Positions 13,301-25,836 of a stretch of DNA of 64,000 nt are shown piece by piece. Under the pieces are notes generated by a model that did not search any database, had not been told where the DNA came from, and worked only from the letters and a program-made list of their open reading frames with translations. Source of the DNA: Tetrapyrgos nigripes (lineage: Eukaryota; Basidiomycota; Agaricomycetes; Agaricales; Campanellaceae); contig JAACJM010000026.1 in NCBI GenBank assembly GCA_013368315.1, positions 584,373 through 648,372 on the forward strand. Reading direction: 5' to 3'. Positions within the stretch are counted from its first letter, which is position 1. The number at the start of each line of letters is the position of its first letter. The translations under genes and the position numbers were made by a program.

Positions 13301-15807
13301 CTTACAGCATCCGTCCCTCTGCTCTAGAGAAAATTCAAGATTTCCTTCTGCGTGGACAGCGCCGACAGGCGTATCATTATGCCCTTGACCAGAAATTATG
13401 GGCACATGCCATGGTCATAGCCAGCGGAATAGACAAGGAAGCTTGGCAAGAAGCTGTCAATGAATTCCTGAAGACTGAATTGGGATCTGTGCGGTCCCAA
13501 TCGTCAAAAGTGACTTCTTCTGGCAAAGAGGGCTTGAGAATAGCTTATAGCCTGTTTTCTGGACAAGGAGTCGCAGCTGGTAAGCTTTTTTTTTTTCTTT
13601 TCTGCGTTGGCTCTTCATTCACTCTGCCGAATAGTTCAACAGTTAATACCTCAAAACCTTTTATCTGACCACGGGTCGCGAGCACTCCTCCCGTCAACTC
13701 CCATGACACCGAGTTTTGCATCAGCTTCATCGACAAAAATTCCAGCGGAGTCACTGTCCCAGTGGGCCGAGACGGTCGCCATGATTCTTTCAGGAACCAT
13801 GTCTTCCGAAAATTCGAATGCAATAACTGCTCTGGGAGATCATTTGGCCGCCAACAATTGGATTGAGGCTGCTCATGCTTGGTAAATCACATCTTGTGTA
13901 CTCTGAAAATCCTCACTCATTATTCTTCTTCAGTTATCTTTTGGCTCCCCAGACTTCTCCTGTCGGAGGCTTTGCACATCAAACAGCTCGTATCGCACTT
14001 TTGGGATCTCGAAATCCTCATACCATTCACAACTTTGCGAGCGATCCTGACCCAATAATACTGTCCGAAATATTGGAATTCGCTCTGTCATTAACGCCTG
14101 CTCCCAAGGGCCAAGAGCCATTCAGTGGTTTACCTCACCTGCAGCCGTATCGGTTTATCCGTGCTGTTCATCTAGCCGAACTCGGCGATATAAATCTTGC
14201 AAGCAGGTCTGTAATATTACTGCTATAGAGATGGAAGCTGAGAACTTACCGTAATGCAACAGATACTGCGAAGCCATCACAGCGAGTTTGACTCGTCCCA
14301 CACCGTACACTTCCAATGCTTTACTTGAACAGATACGTGGCCTTGCTGACCGGATTGTCGGCGTTACGCATGTCGACAAGTCGGGATCCTGGATGGGCAA
14401 CAAATTAGGAAAACCTAGTCTTGATAGTATTGGTGGATGGCTTGAGGGTCGCTTTACCAAGTTCGTGACTGGAGATCTCGATTCACCTGGAATGAAGGAC
14501 GAAAATGCTCAGGCAGAAGATCGTGGATTCGTCGGAACCTTCTCCCAGTACAGCTCGATCTCATCTACAACAACATCCACCAGCCCTTCTCCCCAGTCTT
14601 CAGTCACTAATCTAAATATTTATGCACCGCCACCACCTCATTCCGGCACCTCGATGCCAAATAGGTCCGCCCTCGGTGTGGCTTTACCGTCAGATCGTGC
14701 TTCTTCGGCCATGGATTATTCACGACCCAAAGCCTCACTTCATCCGAGAGTTGCATCTGCAAGTGCAGCTACCACTACGTTTGCACAATCACAATCGTTC
14801 GGGCAAGCCGCGTCCCATTACTCCCCCTACTCTCCCATGGGTAATGGGAGCTCGGAGTTGTTGACTCCCCGTCCAGCACTTGAATCAACTGAAGAGGAGG
14901 GCCAGGAAGTTACATGGTGGGGTTCAAGTTCAGCAGTGACGCCGACAGCAACATCGTTTGTACGCCTCAATGAGGCCTCAACTCCAGTGTCTACCGATGG
15001 GTTCATATCGCTCATGGATGATTCAAACTTCACTGTTGCTAGTAGCTCACGCACGTCGCACACATCTCGGCGGAATGATCTTCAAGATGATATGGATGAG
15101 GATCTAGGCTTTGGCAATGCAAAACCTCGCTCGAAAGCCGCAGATGAAGATCGTGCGAACAATGATGCCAAACCTGAAGCTGCCACTCCGGCCAAAGCAC
15201 CTGTACGACCTGGTACGTCCGATTGTTTTGTGTAAAGAAACCTTCTTGATGTAGTCTGCAGATGCCAAACCCACCGACAACCCTGCTGGTTCTGGATCAT
15301 GGCTTAGTCGTTTGTGGAAAAGGGACTCTACGCCAGCGCCTGTGAAAGCTAATCTTGGCGAGGAAGTCTCATTCTATTACGACAAGGATCTCAAACGATG
15401 GGTTAACAAGCAGGTAAGCAGCTATACAGTGGCAATTCTGATACATTCATCTGACAGTTGTCATAGGCGGGCGATGATGGGCCGGCTAAACCAACCGCTA
15501 CTCCTCCTCCACCTCGAGCTCAGACTGCTTCTCCTGCTCTTTCTGGGCCAAGACCCCCGAGTGCTGGATTACGCCTCCAAGTACCGGACCTCCTCCTCCT
15601 CGATCTGCATCTTCGGCAGATTTAGCTTCCGGGAAGCCTCCGATGCGTATACGGTCCAACCTAGTGCCAGACTCGGAACCAGAGTCAGTCCCTGGCACAC
15701 CTCGACTTCCTCCTCCGTCGCCAGGCCGTCCACGGTCGCAAGCCTCTACGAAAAGAAACATCCGTAATCGTTATGTAGACGTATTTCAACAAGAGGGCTC
15801 GGCATAG
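10361..15807 (+). CDS. SEC16: COPII coat assembly scaffold Sec16
   Basis: Sec16 marks ER exit sites and organises COPII vesicle assembly with Sec13, Sec23/24 and Sec31. The N-terminus is MASLEAAASLFGSEDADADP. It is followed by a very long disordered Pro/Ser/Tyr-rich region (10570-12600), then a central conserved domain (about 12660-13100; FNFGFGGKVVTCFHGAD) and the alpha-helical ACE1-like region (about 13330-14380; IQDFLLRGQRRQAYHYALDQ). Near the C-terminus lie FYYDKDLKRWVNK and NRYVDVFQQ, both characteristic. Two apparent one-base deletions break the frame, at 10445-10447 and about 15566-15571. Conserved sequence resumes after each, so errors are likelier than decay. A 207-bp internal tandem duplication lies in the disordered region. 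Confidence 0.9.
11888..12301 (+). repeat. Two-copy 207-bp in-frame tandem duplication inside SEC16
   Basis: Copy 1 is 11888-12094 and copy 2 is 12095-12301. Each encodes 69 residues beginning MQRGTHD and containing PSILPSDPYKPTVNTQPWG. The copies are nearly identical in DNA and keep frame, so the duplication looks recent. Confidence 0.85.
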
Positions 15808-15951
15808 ACCTTTCACAGTTACTTATAAAGTATTCAATTTACTACAACTTATCTGACTGCTTTTATTGCCTGTATATTATTGGGAACATTTTCCGGCACG
15901 CACACAGTTTTAAAGCTCAATAAATTTATATGGACTATTTCACTACACGCT

Positions 15952-17174
15952 CTACAGAAGGAGTTTGAAGGGATATCCTACGCAAGGTGTCAGGAATGCA
16001 ACGTAGAGATAGAAAAGAAGACACACCTCTGTTTTTGATCCGGAAGAGAGTGATCAAGACTGAATAAATTAGCATGACAACAGCGCTCCAGAGATAAACC
16101 TGCATTCTTTGACGAGAGGGTGAAGACTGGTAAGGAACGATCATGATGAGCATCAAGAATGCAAAGGACAGCGTGCCATCTATGAACAGTTTAGCGGTCT
16201 GTCAATTCAAAAGGGTTGAAAAGACATACAGATGAGGGCAATAACTTGAACTTCCTGGCCGTATTGGTTTTGATACCCAGCAGCAATCCAAGAGCCGTCA
16301 GGACCGGTGTAAGGCATGCCTCGAATTCGGGTGAACATGAAACCTCCAATCATAGTCAGGGAAGTAAGAACAGTAATAGCAGCCCAAGTCCATCGACTCT
16401 GGAGGACGGGAGAGATGAAGCGAATAGTAAGAGCAAAGCCAAGAAGTCCGCTGATGAAGGTAGCCCATCGAGCCCAGTCAATGGGAGCTTTGTAGGGAAT
16501 TGGAATGGGAGTATGGTTTGAAAGATGAATTGCTAGAGGTTCAGCTTCGAAGCCGCTGCGGAATTGAGGTTCAAGACATGAGAGCCAGTTTATTAAAAGC
16601 AAAGGAAGGACTTACGTCGAAAAGTCATATTTCGAAGGACCAGTTTTTCCACTGGGAGCTTGACGAGGACCCTCGGCAGCTGGGTAGACATAGACAATAG
16701 GTGCAGATGCGAGTCCGAGCTACAAAAGAATGAGTGCGATGTCCAAGACAAATGAGATGACCGTACCTTTTGGAATACAGCTTGACCCTCGTCGAAATCC
16801 AGAGTACCAAAGAAGTGATTATCACGATGCTCTTTGGGAGTAGAGGTCCATGCTTTGGCGATTGCGTTCCAGGAGGGATCGAATTCTCTGAGCCGACATA
16901 AATATCATGGGAGCGATAACAAAGCAAAAGACGCGTACTTGCAGGGTGCACAGCGACGTCTACGGTCAAGAGCGGTGAATTGGATGGACGCGGACCAGTC
17001 GCGGTTGGGCAAGGTTAAGAGGTCAAAGGTCTTTGAGTCGAGCTTGATGACACCATTTCCCTTTGCAGAAAGATCTATGAGCTGCTGGCGAACAGCACCT
17101 TTGTCCTTTGGAGCAGCCCAGACGGATGAGAGAAGAAAAAGGGAGAGGAAAGGGATGAGGGAGGGCAACCTCAT
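15952..17174 (-). CDS. OST3: Oligosaccharyltransferase thioredoxin-like subunit Ost3/Ost6
   Basis: This is an ER membrane subunit of the oligosaccharyltransferase (MagT1/TUSC3 family). It forms transient disulfides with nascent proteins so that slow sites become N-glycosylated. The start at 17174 gives a signal peptide (MRLPSLIPFLSLFLLSSVWA). A luminal thioredoxin-like domain follows with the redox motif CAPC and PIVYVYPA. Four membrane segments come next, including WATFISGLLGFALTIRFI and the segment before IGGFMFTRIRGMPYTG. The last intron must be spliced to reach the proper C-terminus FRIKNRGYPFKLLL; reading through it gives an unrelated tail. It is divergent with PIK1 (59 bp between start codons) and convergent with SEC16. 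Confidence 0.92.
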
Positions 17175-17233
17175 ACTGTTGACGTGTAAGTTCAAGATAG
17201 AAATAATAAAGCCGCCCACGCGCCTTTCTCCCT
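17175..17233. promoter_or_regulatory. 59-bp divergent promoter between OST3 and PIK1
   Basis: The two start codons are separated by only 59 bp, so the core promoters and 5' leaders must overlap or the transcripts must have almost no leader. No CACGTG is present. A short GC-rich CCCACGCGCC lies on the plus strand near 17215-17224. Confidence 0.55.
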
Positions 17234-20200
17234 ATGTCCCATGCCCTGTTATTGCGACTCTTTTTGACTCCCTTCTTTTCTGTCCATGTCGCCCTTCAGT
17301 ATCTCACTATCTACGCAGACAACGTTGGTGTCACCTACTACATAACCCGCAGACTCCGCGAGCTCGACATCCTCGAACTTCGCGACGTATGGGGCTTTAT
17401 ATGGTATGTACGTCCGACCGTCGTCCGTGTCTAATAACTGATCCCATTTCAGTCATCTTCTTCTAACCAGACCTTCTCGTTCGAGAGCATTAGAATGTTT
17501 CGTGATAGACACAGCGCAGAGATCTACTCATATAGCCATGGTTGTATGTCGCGGTACCTTTCTCCATGTCGACTCTCTGACTTGAGATTACCAGACATTA
17601 TGGTTCATGCAAGCAGCTCTAAAAGACCTATCTGGTCATCCGCACAACTCTCCTCAATTTATGACATGCCAACGCGTACTTCATCGGTGCCATGAAATCA
17701 TCTTTGGCGACTTACCCCAGACTGTCGCCCCTTATTCTATCCTCAATCTACCCTTCCAATCCCGCTTCATGCGCAAGAAGATTAAACATCATAGGGACCC
17801 CGTCATAGTTGGCATTGGAATGGTCCTTGCTGGGGCTCCCGCGCTTCCTCAGCTCACAGAAATCATGGGTCAAGTTGCCATAGAACAAGGTCGGGTGGAA
17901 GAGACCGGATCTGAAGAAAGGAGCATAGAATCTTCAGAAGACTTGGCTAGCCCAGGCGGCGCTATTGTCGATGACCCCGAGGAAATTGCTACAGACGCCG
18001 ATGACGGGAGTGTGGAGGAAAGCCCAACCGTTGGCAGCGCACCTCCCACAAACAACCTACGACAATTCAATCCAGGATCACTAGGCCGTCGCAATGTAGT
18101 TGGCGCAGCTCAAACTAGTCCCGCTCTTCCACTATATTTACACGGTATACGACGGTCACGAAACTCCGAGGACCCGTTAGGTCAACTTGATGCCGAACAA
18201 CTTGCCACTCCATCCCAATCTTCGCCATCCATCTCTACTTCTCGTCCTACCCCGCGAACCGCGTCGCTAAACTATGCGGATACCATCCTCCAAAACTACG
18301 ATATGCCGTCCCAAATTCATTTGTTGAGGAGTAATTATTGTCGTTCTGAAGTCGGTGGTTCATCTCTTCCTCTAATCTTCTCGAATTCACCTTCTTGGCA
18401 GGTTTCATTCATCCTCACACTGGAGAATATATGTGATCGACTGCTGGTCGTTCCCAGACCTGCTCGTGTAAGTGCACTCAGAGCCGAACTCACTTCTTTA
18501 AACCACAAGCTCCCAGCTGAGGTAAGAAACTCTTTGTGTCCGTCGTATGGTTAGTAACATTTTCACCAACTAGGTGTGTATGCCTATGTGGTGTAACTCG
18601 GCAGATACTCCTCAATCAAGCCGAATTCCTCATCCACATCACCGAATTGTCCGTATACCACCTGGAGAGAGTGTGGTACTAAACTCTGCCGAAAGAGCTC
18701 CATATCTTCTTTATATCGAAATCCTCAATGATGACCTTGACTTTGACCCACAAAAAAGGAATAACAAAGACCTGCTCAAAAAGATCGTCCTAAAAGAGAA
18801 CGAACGATCTACATCATCTCGTGGACTCGATACCTTTTCGAGTCCGTCATCCTCTCAACTCAGAAAGTCTTTACCGATACATGATGACGACGTCGCCATC
18901 GAAGAGAGCACTGTCGTTACACCTGCCCATCCACTCATAACACCTCCTACCCCTACATCAGCTCCAGACGAAGAAGAGGAAATGGATCTCGTAGAACAAC
19001 TATATGGTCCTGATCAGTCTCTTCGTTCCCAAGCTATGGATTTGTCAGATTCGATCGTTTTACCTCCCCCTCCAAAAAACAAAGACCTGGACATGGCTGC
19101 TTGGTCACGGCCATCCTCCATGCCAGCTTCTCCTCAGGTTGAGTCACATGTGCAAGTTCCTCCCCATTACCCCTGCCATTAGCCCCAAACGAATCCACGA
19201 ACAGTTACTCCCTGTCTCTTGACGAATACTCCGAACGGATGCGTACTGCTGCTATCATGTTGGCTCAGCTCAACGCTAGCTTGGTCAGGGATCTGATCAA
19301 TTCTACGCCTGCCAACGCACCTCCCGAATCATCGAGTGGACCTCTTAGTTGGATACCAGGTTCAGCCTGGCTCTCTGGTTCGACTGACGATAGTACCAAG
19401 ACTACGTCACCTTCAAGGTACGGTACTGGGTCTCAGGATTTAGGAAAGCCTGCACCAAGTAGAATGAGGCTCCAACCAGCTGAAGCATCTGCTATCCGTG
19501 ACCGTATCATGAATGAGATGCTTGCGCTGGAGGAGGAACGGATGTCTCACATGCGAGAAAACCGTGAAGCCGAGTCTATCGTCAAGATAGGTGATATCAG
19601 TGGTGGGCTGAAGACTGCAGAAGATGAGGGTATCATTAGGCGTGAACTTAGCAAGGCTGACCCTTCTGCCATGGTTTTCAGTGAATCATGGGCTACTAAG
19701 AAGGTGAGTCTACGCCAACTTGTATATCTCTGGTTTCTGACGCCGTTGCAGAGTCGCATAAGGCATGGCTCACCCTATGGACATCTTGGTAAGTCATGAG
19801 CGTTCTGCATTGGCTCAAGAGTTCATGTTTTTTCTTGACAGCGAATTGGGATTGTGTATCCGTCATCATCAAGACTGGTGGGGATCTTCGGCAGGAGCAA
19901 TTAGCAGTTCAACTGATACACGAGTTCCAACGTATTTGGGAAGAAGAAAGTTGCGCCTGCTGGGTGAGATAGTCCGTGTCCTTTTTTGCCTTGTCACCTG
20001 GAAGCAGCCATACTCAACTTTGACTGTAGCTTCCGCATTCTCATCACTGGCGGGACTTCAGGATTGGTAGAAACGATCACTGACGCAGTGTCTATCCACT
20101 CCATCAAGAAGGCTGAATATGCTCGCCGCCTGGCCGAAGGGCGATTAGGACATGTCACTTTGTTTGATCACTTTAAAAATGTATGTTGCACTTGCTGTCC

Positions 20201-20994
20201 AAACGCTTGTATTCATACTGTCTCTAGACATATGGTGATCCCTCTTCAGCGAAATTTGCGCGAGCTCAGAAAAATTTTGCGAAATCTCTGGCAGGTAAGA
20301 GCATGACCAAGGAGGAGACAAAAGACGCTAACTTTTGAGGGATGACAGGTTATTCAGTGGTCACATATCTCTTACAGATAAAAGACCGTCATAATGGCAA
20401 TATCCTTTTGGATCGAGACGGACACCTCATTCATATTGACTTTGGTTTCATGCTTGCCAATACGCCTGGAAACATCCGATTCGAGGCAGCTCCGTTCAAG
20501 TTGCCTCCCGAGTATATCGAGGTTCTCGGTGGTGTGAATGGAGCACCCTTCCTTGAGTTCAGGAAACTTTTTAGAGAAGGATTCGAAGCTGCAAGGAAAC
20601 ACTGTGATCGTATCGTCAGTAAGTAGATATCAGTCATTGAGTGGATCCTTGTCCTGATTTTTTGTTGCTCTAGCCATCGTGGAACTGATGCAGAAAGGTT
20701 AGTGGTAGATGCGCCTCTGTTGGAAGTTCGGCTAAATGAGTCTATAGATTCCACGTTGCCTTGTTTCGCTATTTTTGGAGAACAAACTGCAGTTCAACTT
20801 CGAGATCGCTTCCAGCCCGCATTGACCCACTCAGCAGTTGGAGAGTTGGTTGACCGATTGATCGACTCATCGCTGGGTTCTCATTGGACTAGGCTGTATG
20901 ATACTGTACGTGCACTTGTGTATCCGATAGTGCTCCACTCACAGACATTGTTTCTTTTCCACAGTATCAATATTACTCCCAATCCATACTGTAA
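17234..20994 (+). CDS. PIK1: Phosphatidylinositol 4-kinase Pik1 (PI4K III beta type)
   Basis: This kinase makes PI4P on Golgi membranes and is needed for secretion. The N-terminal lipid-kinase-unique helical region is clear (ITRRLRELDILELRDVWGFI..., then MQAALKDLSGHP). A long acidic, Ser-rich linker follows. The kinase domain runs from about 19680 to 20990 with GDLRQEQLAVQLIHEFQRIW, the catalytic loop IKDRHNGNILLD and the metal-binding HIDFGFML. It ends LYDTYQYYSQSIL. About ten short introns are present, one with the unusual donor GTCCGT. Near 19162-19165 (a run of four C) one base appears to be missing. Restoring it joins VQVPP to LPLPLAPNE, and no GT-AG intron there fits the phase. Confidence 0.93.
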
Positions 20995-21083
20995 CGCATG
21001 GTATTATGCATCATACATTGTGTTCCACCAGTAGTTCTGTACTGTTTTACTATTGCACCATCTATAATTGTTATGTTGCACAA

Positions 21084-22058
21084 TCACACCGGGAGACTCT
21101 GGTCTTCGGAGCAGCTCCCACCAGAAACCTGCAAGAATCTGGTTCCAACACGCTCTGCTTGTTCAACTGAATGCGTTATCCATACAATGGCTTTCAGATC
21201 AGTCTCTGGTGACTTGAGGTTATCAAGTATGAATCGCTCCACTAAGAGGCAAGATTCTCGGTCAAGGGCACTTGTAGGTTCTATTCCCGGGAATCCGAAT
21301 ACGAAGAATGAGTTTGGGATCATGACGAGATAATAAATTGACCTTGTCTCGTACCGTCAAGTAATAGAACCTCAGCATCATTCAGAGCCAGACCGGTTGC
21401 GAGGGAGATTCTCTGGACTTCACCTCCAGACAGATTTGACCATTCTCTATCCCAGAGTTGAGGATCTATGCCCCAGGATTGGGCGACGTTGATTGGAGCG
21501 TCCACTATGGGTCCTTTGTGCTTCTGACGGGCTTTGAAAGAAGATACCGTTCTCAAAAAGCTCCTGGGAGTTCCAGGAAGCAGGGACGGTCGTTGAGGGA
21601 CATAGGCTACTTTTGTCCTATATTCAGGAATGCCTATGAAGACGAGGGTTTTGAATGACGATAAGTGGACGATAAGAGCCTCTAGAGTACTTACCGTATG
21701 AAGTAGGCGCTCTGCAAACGATATTCGTGATAACGCATGAGAAAATTATTATTATTATTAACCCCAAGATCTACACACCGTCCACGATACAGAACGTGTC
21801 CACTGTATAGGTTGAAATGGGCAAGACTTTTGAGAAGGGTACTCTTTCCGGAGCCGCTTTTCCCTGTCACAACCACGACGTCACCTTTAAATTTGTGGAC
21901 GATCCAGGGAATTTTGTTAGCTCATACGTTGTAGGGTATGATGGCATAGCAGACATCATAGAGCTACCTTCGTTCACAACGAACTCGACGTTACCGAATA
22001 AGACGAGTCCGTTTTCAGCTGTACATGAGAGTTGCTGGACTTGAAGAAGAGTAGACAT
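21084..22058 (-). CDS. Stand-alone ABC ATPase, FetA/YbbL-like
   Basis: This is a single nucleotide-binding domain without membrane segments. It has Walker A GKSGSGKST, a Q-loop region VAYVPQRPSLLPGTP, the signature LSGGEVQR, Walker B VLLLDEPTSALD and the H-loop WITHS. The order and the PQRPSLLPGTP segment resemble bacterial FetA/YbbL, which works with a separate FetB-type membrane protein. No such partner is in this window. Splicing is complex: the exon coding APTSYG is only 17 nt, and the intron before it contains an (AAT)n run near 21745-21760. The Walker B motif is rebuilt only by removing the intron at about 21283-21350. The substrate is unknown. The gene is convergent with PIK1 and lies downstream of TOM40 on the same strand. 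Confidence 0.8.
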
Positions 22059-22331
22059 GAAAAGAACGTCGATCAGCAGAATACATATTTGTTCAATCAA
22101 AGAGGCCGGCGTTTGCGCTCCGTCGGATCGCTGTGTCACGGTAGGCTGCGCATCTTGCTACTGCGAGCTGCTGCGTCGCTGCGACTCCGAGGAATCGCAC
22201 AAAGTTATAAAGTTTTGAGAAGGGAGGTCTGGCCAGTAAATATCGTTACCGGGACGCTTGGTTTAAGTCTATCTACCATAACGACGGTATGTAAGTATTA
22301 GTGTATAATGTACTCAAAAATGACTGGTGTA

Positions 22332-23601
22332 TCATGAAGTCGGCGGCGGGGGTGACAATGCCTGTTGCTGCATCTGCATCTGCTGCATTTGCATCTCCAA
22401 CTCCTCCTGTGATAACGCTGAGCTCTCAATCATCACACCTACACCGACCTTGGCAGCGTTCTAGTAAGAATGCAATGTATTCAGTACAGACACGTCGCAT
22501 ACGCGCTCGACGACATACCTTGAAGTGATCAATTTCTCCCGACATCAAAAACGCAAATGTAGGTGTGAAACGTTGCTCAAGAAGGGCAGACACTTTCCCC
22601 GTGGAGTCGAGTTGGGCTCGGAATGTCGCTAAACGAAGGTCATACTTGGCTCCAAGGGTTGCTAAGGCATCTCGACGCATAGGTGCAGCCATGAGCTGCA
22701 AGTCCGCCGCAAACTCGACCTTTTCGCTCAGCTTTTGCCAATATGTTGCTTGCAAGATACCAGCAGGCTGTAATTGAGCGGTAGCGATCCATGACTTGTC
22801 CGAGCTGGTGTACTTGGCAAGGTAGGTAGCAACCAAATCGGAGGTGGCTGGTGTTGGGCGCTGATATACCCACTCGGTTCCCAACGCAAGGTTTTTGGTG
22901 ACGGATTGCAGGTAGCTACCGACATATATTCCGGTCAAATCGGTTGGCCATGGGTTGGCGGCTTTAAGATTTAAATTAAAGTCCATGCCTTGGTAATCAT
23001 GCTCGAGCTGGAGAAGATTGTGGCCAGCTTGTTGAGATATCTGTGATAGGGAAGAGTTAGAAGACGGCAGAGGGAAGGACAGGTAATGACAAACTTGAGC
23101 CTGCATTTTTGAGACGTGGCTGGCAGTCCAACCCTGATTCATACGTGCGCTGACGTTGCCATCGTGGTCAACACCACCTTGTAAAAAGACCTGGAATGTG
23201 ATTGATACGAGTGGCGCGAAAAGCAAAGGAGCAGAAGGCGCACTTTTTCGCTGGCATAGATGGCTCCAAAGTTGTAGGAAGGAGCCATTGTTTGTGAACC
23301 GAGGGCGAAGGAGTGGGTGACTTGGAAGAGAGGGTTCATGGATATGCTTTTTGTGAGGTCGGCGCGGCCTCCATCGAAAGCATAGTTGGTCAAGTGTGTG
23401 GCTAGAGAGGATGAGTGACGGGAAAAGGACAAGAATGGGAAAAGTACCTTTTACTTCCTTCTGAAGATTTTCTACAGTTCCGGGATTAGGGAGACCTAGA
23501 TCAGCACGCCATTTTTGGAAGCGGTTGAGAGTAGAGGAGAAGGGAGTGTAAGCTGGGAAGAGAAGGGGATTTGGTGACGACTGTTCTGGTAGAGAAGCCA
23601 T
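22332..23601 (-). CDS. TOM40: Mitochondrial outer-membrane import channel Tom40
   Basis: Tom40 is the beta-barrel pore of the TOM complex through which nearly all precursor proteins enter mitochondria. The start at 23601 (MASLPEQSSPNPLLFP) gives a short N-terminal segment, then the Porin_3 barrel: ATHLTNYAFDGGRADLTKS, QVTHSFALGS, NYGAIY-like NFGAIYASEKV, NVSARMNQGW, QLEHDYQGMDFNLNLKAANPW, GIYVGSYLQSVTKNLALGTEWVYQR and LMSGEIDHF. The final exon ends in a Met/Gln-rich tail with QQALSPPPPTS. Five or so short introns are present. The gene is divergent with a GT15 mannosyltransferase. Confidence 0.93.
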
Positions 23602-23957
23602 GACCCACGTCACGTACAGACGCTAGCTTTTTTTTTCAATTTTGTTGTGACCGTCACCGTCACATTATTGCCGACCGACCAGACGCGTAAATTCGGGATT
23701 GGGAACAACTTATTCTTATTTTATACTTCTGTTCAATGTCGGATAATTGTCTCCTCGGTGCTCTCTTCTATGGTGGGGCAGGTTTAGCCAGGTGCCCGCA
23801 CCGCAACACAGTGACTAGCATGACTACATGCGACACCCGTGGGCTCCATTCTAAATTTGTCCTCTTCTCCGGATAGCAGATCTTAAAGACAAGGTGTGGC
23901 TGCGCAGTTTCAGGCTATTTATTCTTGCTCTTCCTTCTTTCCGTAACTTTCGACACC
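23602..23957. promoter_or_regulatory. Divergent promoter between TOM40 and first GT15 gene
   Basis: This is a 356-bp shared upstream region. It contains a repeated GTCACCGTCAC-like stretch near 23650-23665 and CGACCGACC near 23673. No coding potential is visible. Confidence 0.4.
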
Positions 23958-25836
23958 ATGTCGGTCTTCCTCTCTGCCTCACCCTCCAAGCGGTACATCA
24001 CCCTCGTCATCGTCCTCGTCGTACGTCCCTCTCTTTTCTACTTGATCGCATCTCATGTTTCGCACAGATTGGTCTACACTACTTGTTCTCAATCACTTAC
24101 GATAGCTATGGCGTATCTTCCCTCTCAGGCTTATCCGACCAATTTTTATCTTCCAACACCACCGACCGCGTCTTAGACGTGGACGATATCGACGTGCGGT
24201 ACTACTCGAATTATACCGAACGGAGGGCCAATGCTACCTTTGTTCTTCTCTGTCGCAACAGCGACCTGAACGGGGTTATAAATAGCATGCAGTCAGCAGA
24301 GGATCGTTTTAACAGGCGTTACAACTATCCTTGGGTAATGTGATTGTCAGGTATAGCCTCCACTGTAGCTGACAGTCCGACACCAGGTGCTACTCAACGA
24401 GGAACCGTTTACGGAGCAGTTTATGCAGTGCGTACCCCGTATCCCTGTCAGTCATAACTAGCTGACATTTCGTTTTCGGCTCCAAAAGTCGTGTCAGCCT
24501 TATCACCAGAGCCCCAGTCCACTTTGGACTTATTCCCCGTGACCACTGGTTCCAGCCCGAATGGATTGACGAGAATAAAGCTCGCGCTGGACGTCAGAAG
24601 ATGATGGCACAGCGTATCATCTATGCTGGTGCGTTCTATCTGCCACCCCCCGTCTGAACTCCAATCTAAACAATGTATACACCACAGGGAGTGTTCCGTA
24701 AGTTCACCGTGGTGGAGCTATTTGTATCTTGCTCATTGACGGTCCGCTTGCATAGTTATCGAAACATGTGTCGCTTTAACTCGGGAGTAAGTGCGGGAAT
24801 TGTGGACACATCAATACGTTTGTGGAGCTGACGTCACGCGTATCCTGGTAGTTTTTCTTTCATCACGAGCTCTTGCAACCCTACAGATATTACTGGAGGT
24901 ATGTCCACCACAATAGAGTCGGTATTTTTAATTTCTGACCCCCGTTTCCAGAGTCGAGTGCGTCCATCGTCTTTTCCCATATGCAGACACATATCTGACT
25001 ATCACCAGACCCGATGTACGCTTCTTTTGTGATCTCGAGTACGACCCCTTCCTGTACATGCAGGAACATGATAAAGTCTATAGTAAGTAGAGAACGTATG
25101 GTTCGGCTCCGCACCCTCACCTATTTCTGTCTCACTCTCAGGCTTCACAATCTCGCTCCCCGAATGGGAACCTACGATACCCACACTCTGGGCGACTGTA
25201 AAAGGTGAGTTCTTGTCCACAGCTCTCGGTTATGAACCGTTCCATAACATATCTCAGAATTCATGGGGTTACACCCTGAATATATCCAGTCACACAATGC
25301 TATGGACTTTCTATCCAATGATGGAGGGAATACGTATAATCTCTGCCACTGTGAGACCTTTTCCCGTTCCTTTTCGATTTGATGCTGAACTGTATCTACC
25401 CAGTCTGGAGTAATTTCGAGATCGCAGACATGGACTTTTGGAGGTCTGAGGCGTATCAGGCTTTCTTCGACTTTTTAGAGTCGAAAGGTGGATTTTATTA
25501 TGAACGATGGGGTGATGCAGTGAGTTTGTTTACCCATAGTGTTTGCCCGCTAAATTTAGTCTTTCCTCCATCTAGCCCGTGCATAGTATTGCCGCTGCTC
25601 TCTTTGCTCGCAGAGACCAGATACATTTCTTCCGCGACATCGGATACAGGCACGATCCATTCCAGCACTGTCCTTCAGGGGAGCAGTTTGATGCAGGACA
25701 CTGCGCATGCGATCCCAAGGACACATTCGGTGCGTCGGATCGCGTTAACGTTGACTGCGAGCTTGACATTGATTCTGCCAATCTAGACTATCATCAAAAT
25801 TCTTGTTTACCAAAATTCGAGGCATTATTCACGTAG
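23958..25836 (+). CDS. GT15-family alpha-1,2-mannosyltransferase (Kre2/Mnt1/Ktr type), copy A
   Basis: This is a type II Golgi membrane enzyme that transfers mannose from GDP-mannose to N- and O-linked glycans. The start at 23958 gives a short cytoplasmic tail and a signal anchor ([17 protein letters not shown]). The catalytic domain starts at [19 protein letters not shown]. It contains NEEPFTEQF, the family motif [22 protein letters not shown] split by two introns, [47 protein letters not shown] and [11 protein letters not shown]. It ends with two short Cys motifs (HCPSGE, CACDP). It has about ten introns, most at the same positions as in copy B downstream, so the two arose by tandem duplication. 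Confidence 0.92.

Noticed and set aside
19138..19182. 45-nt intron in PIK1 (GTTGAG...TTAG)
   Set aside because: Every GT in the stretch leaves the wrong phase for PNESTNSYSLSLDEY. A missing C in the CCCC run resolves it.
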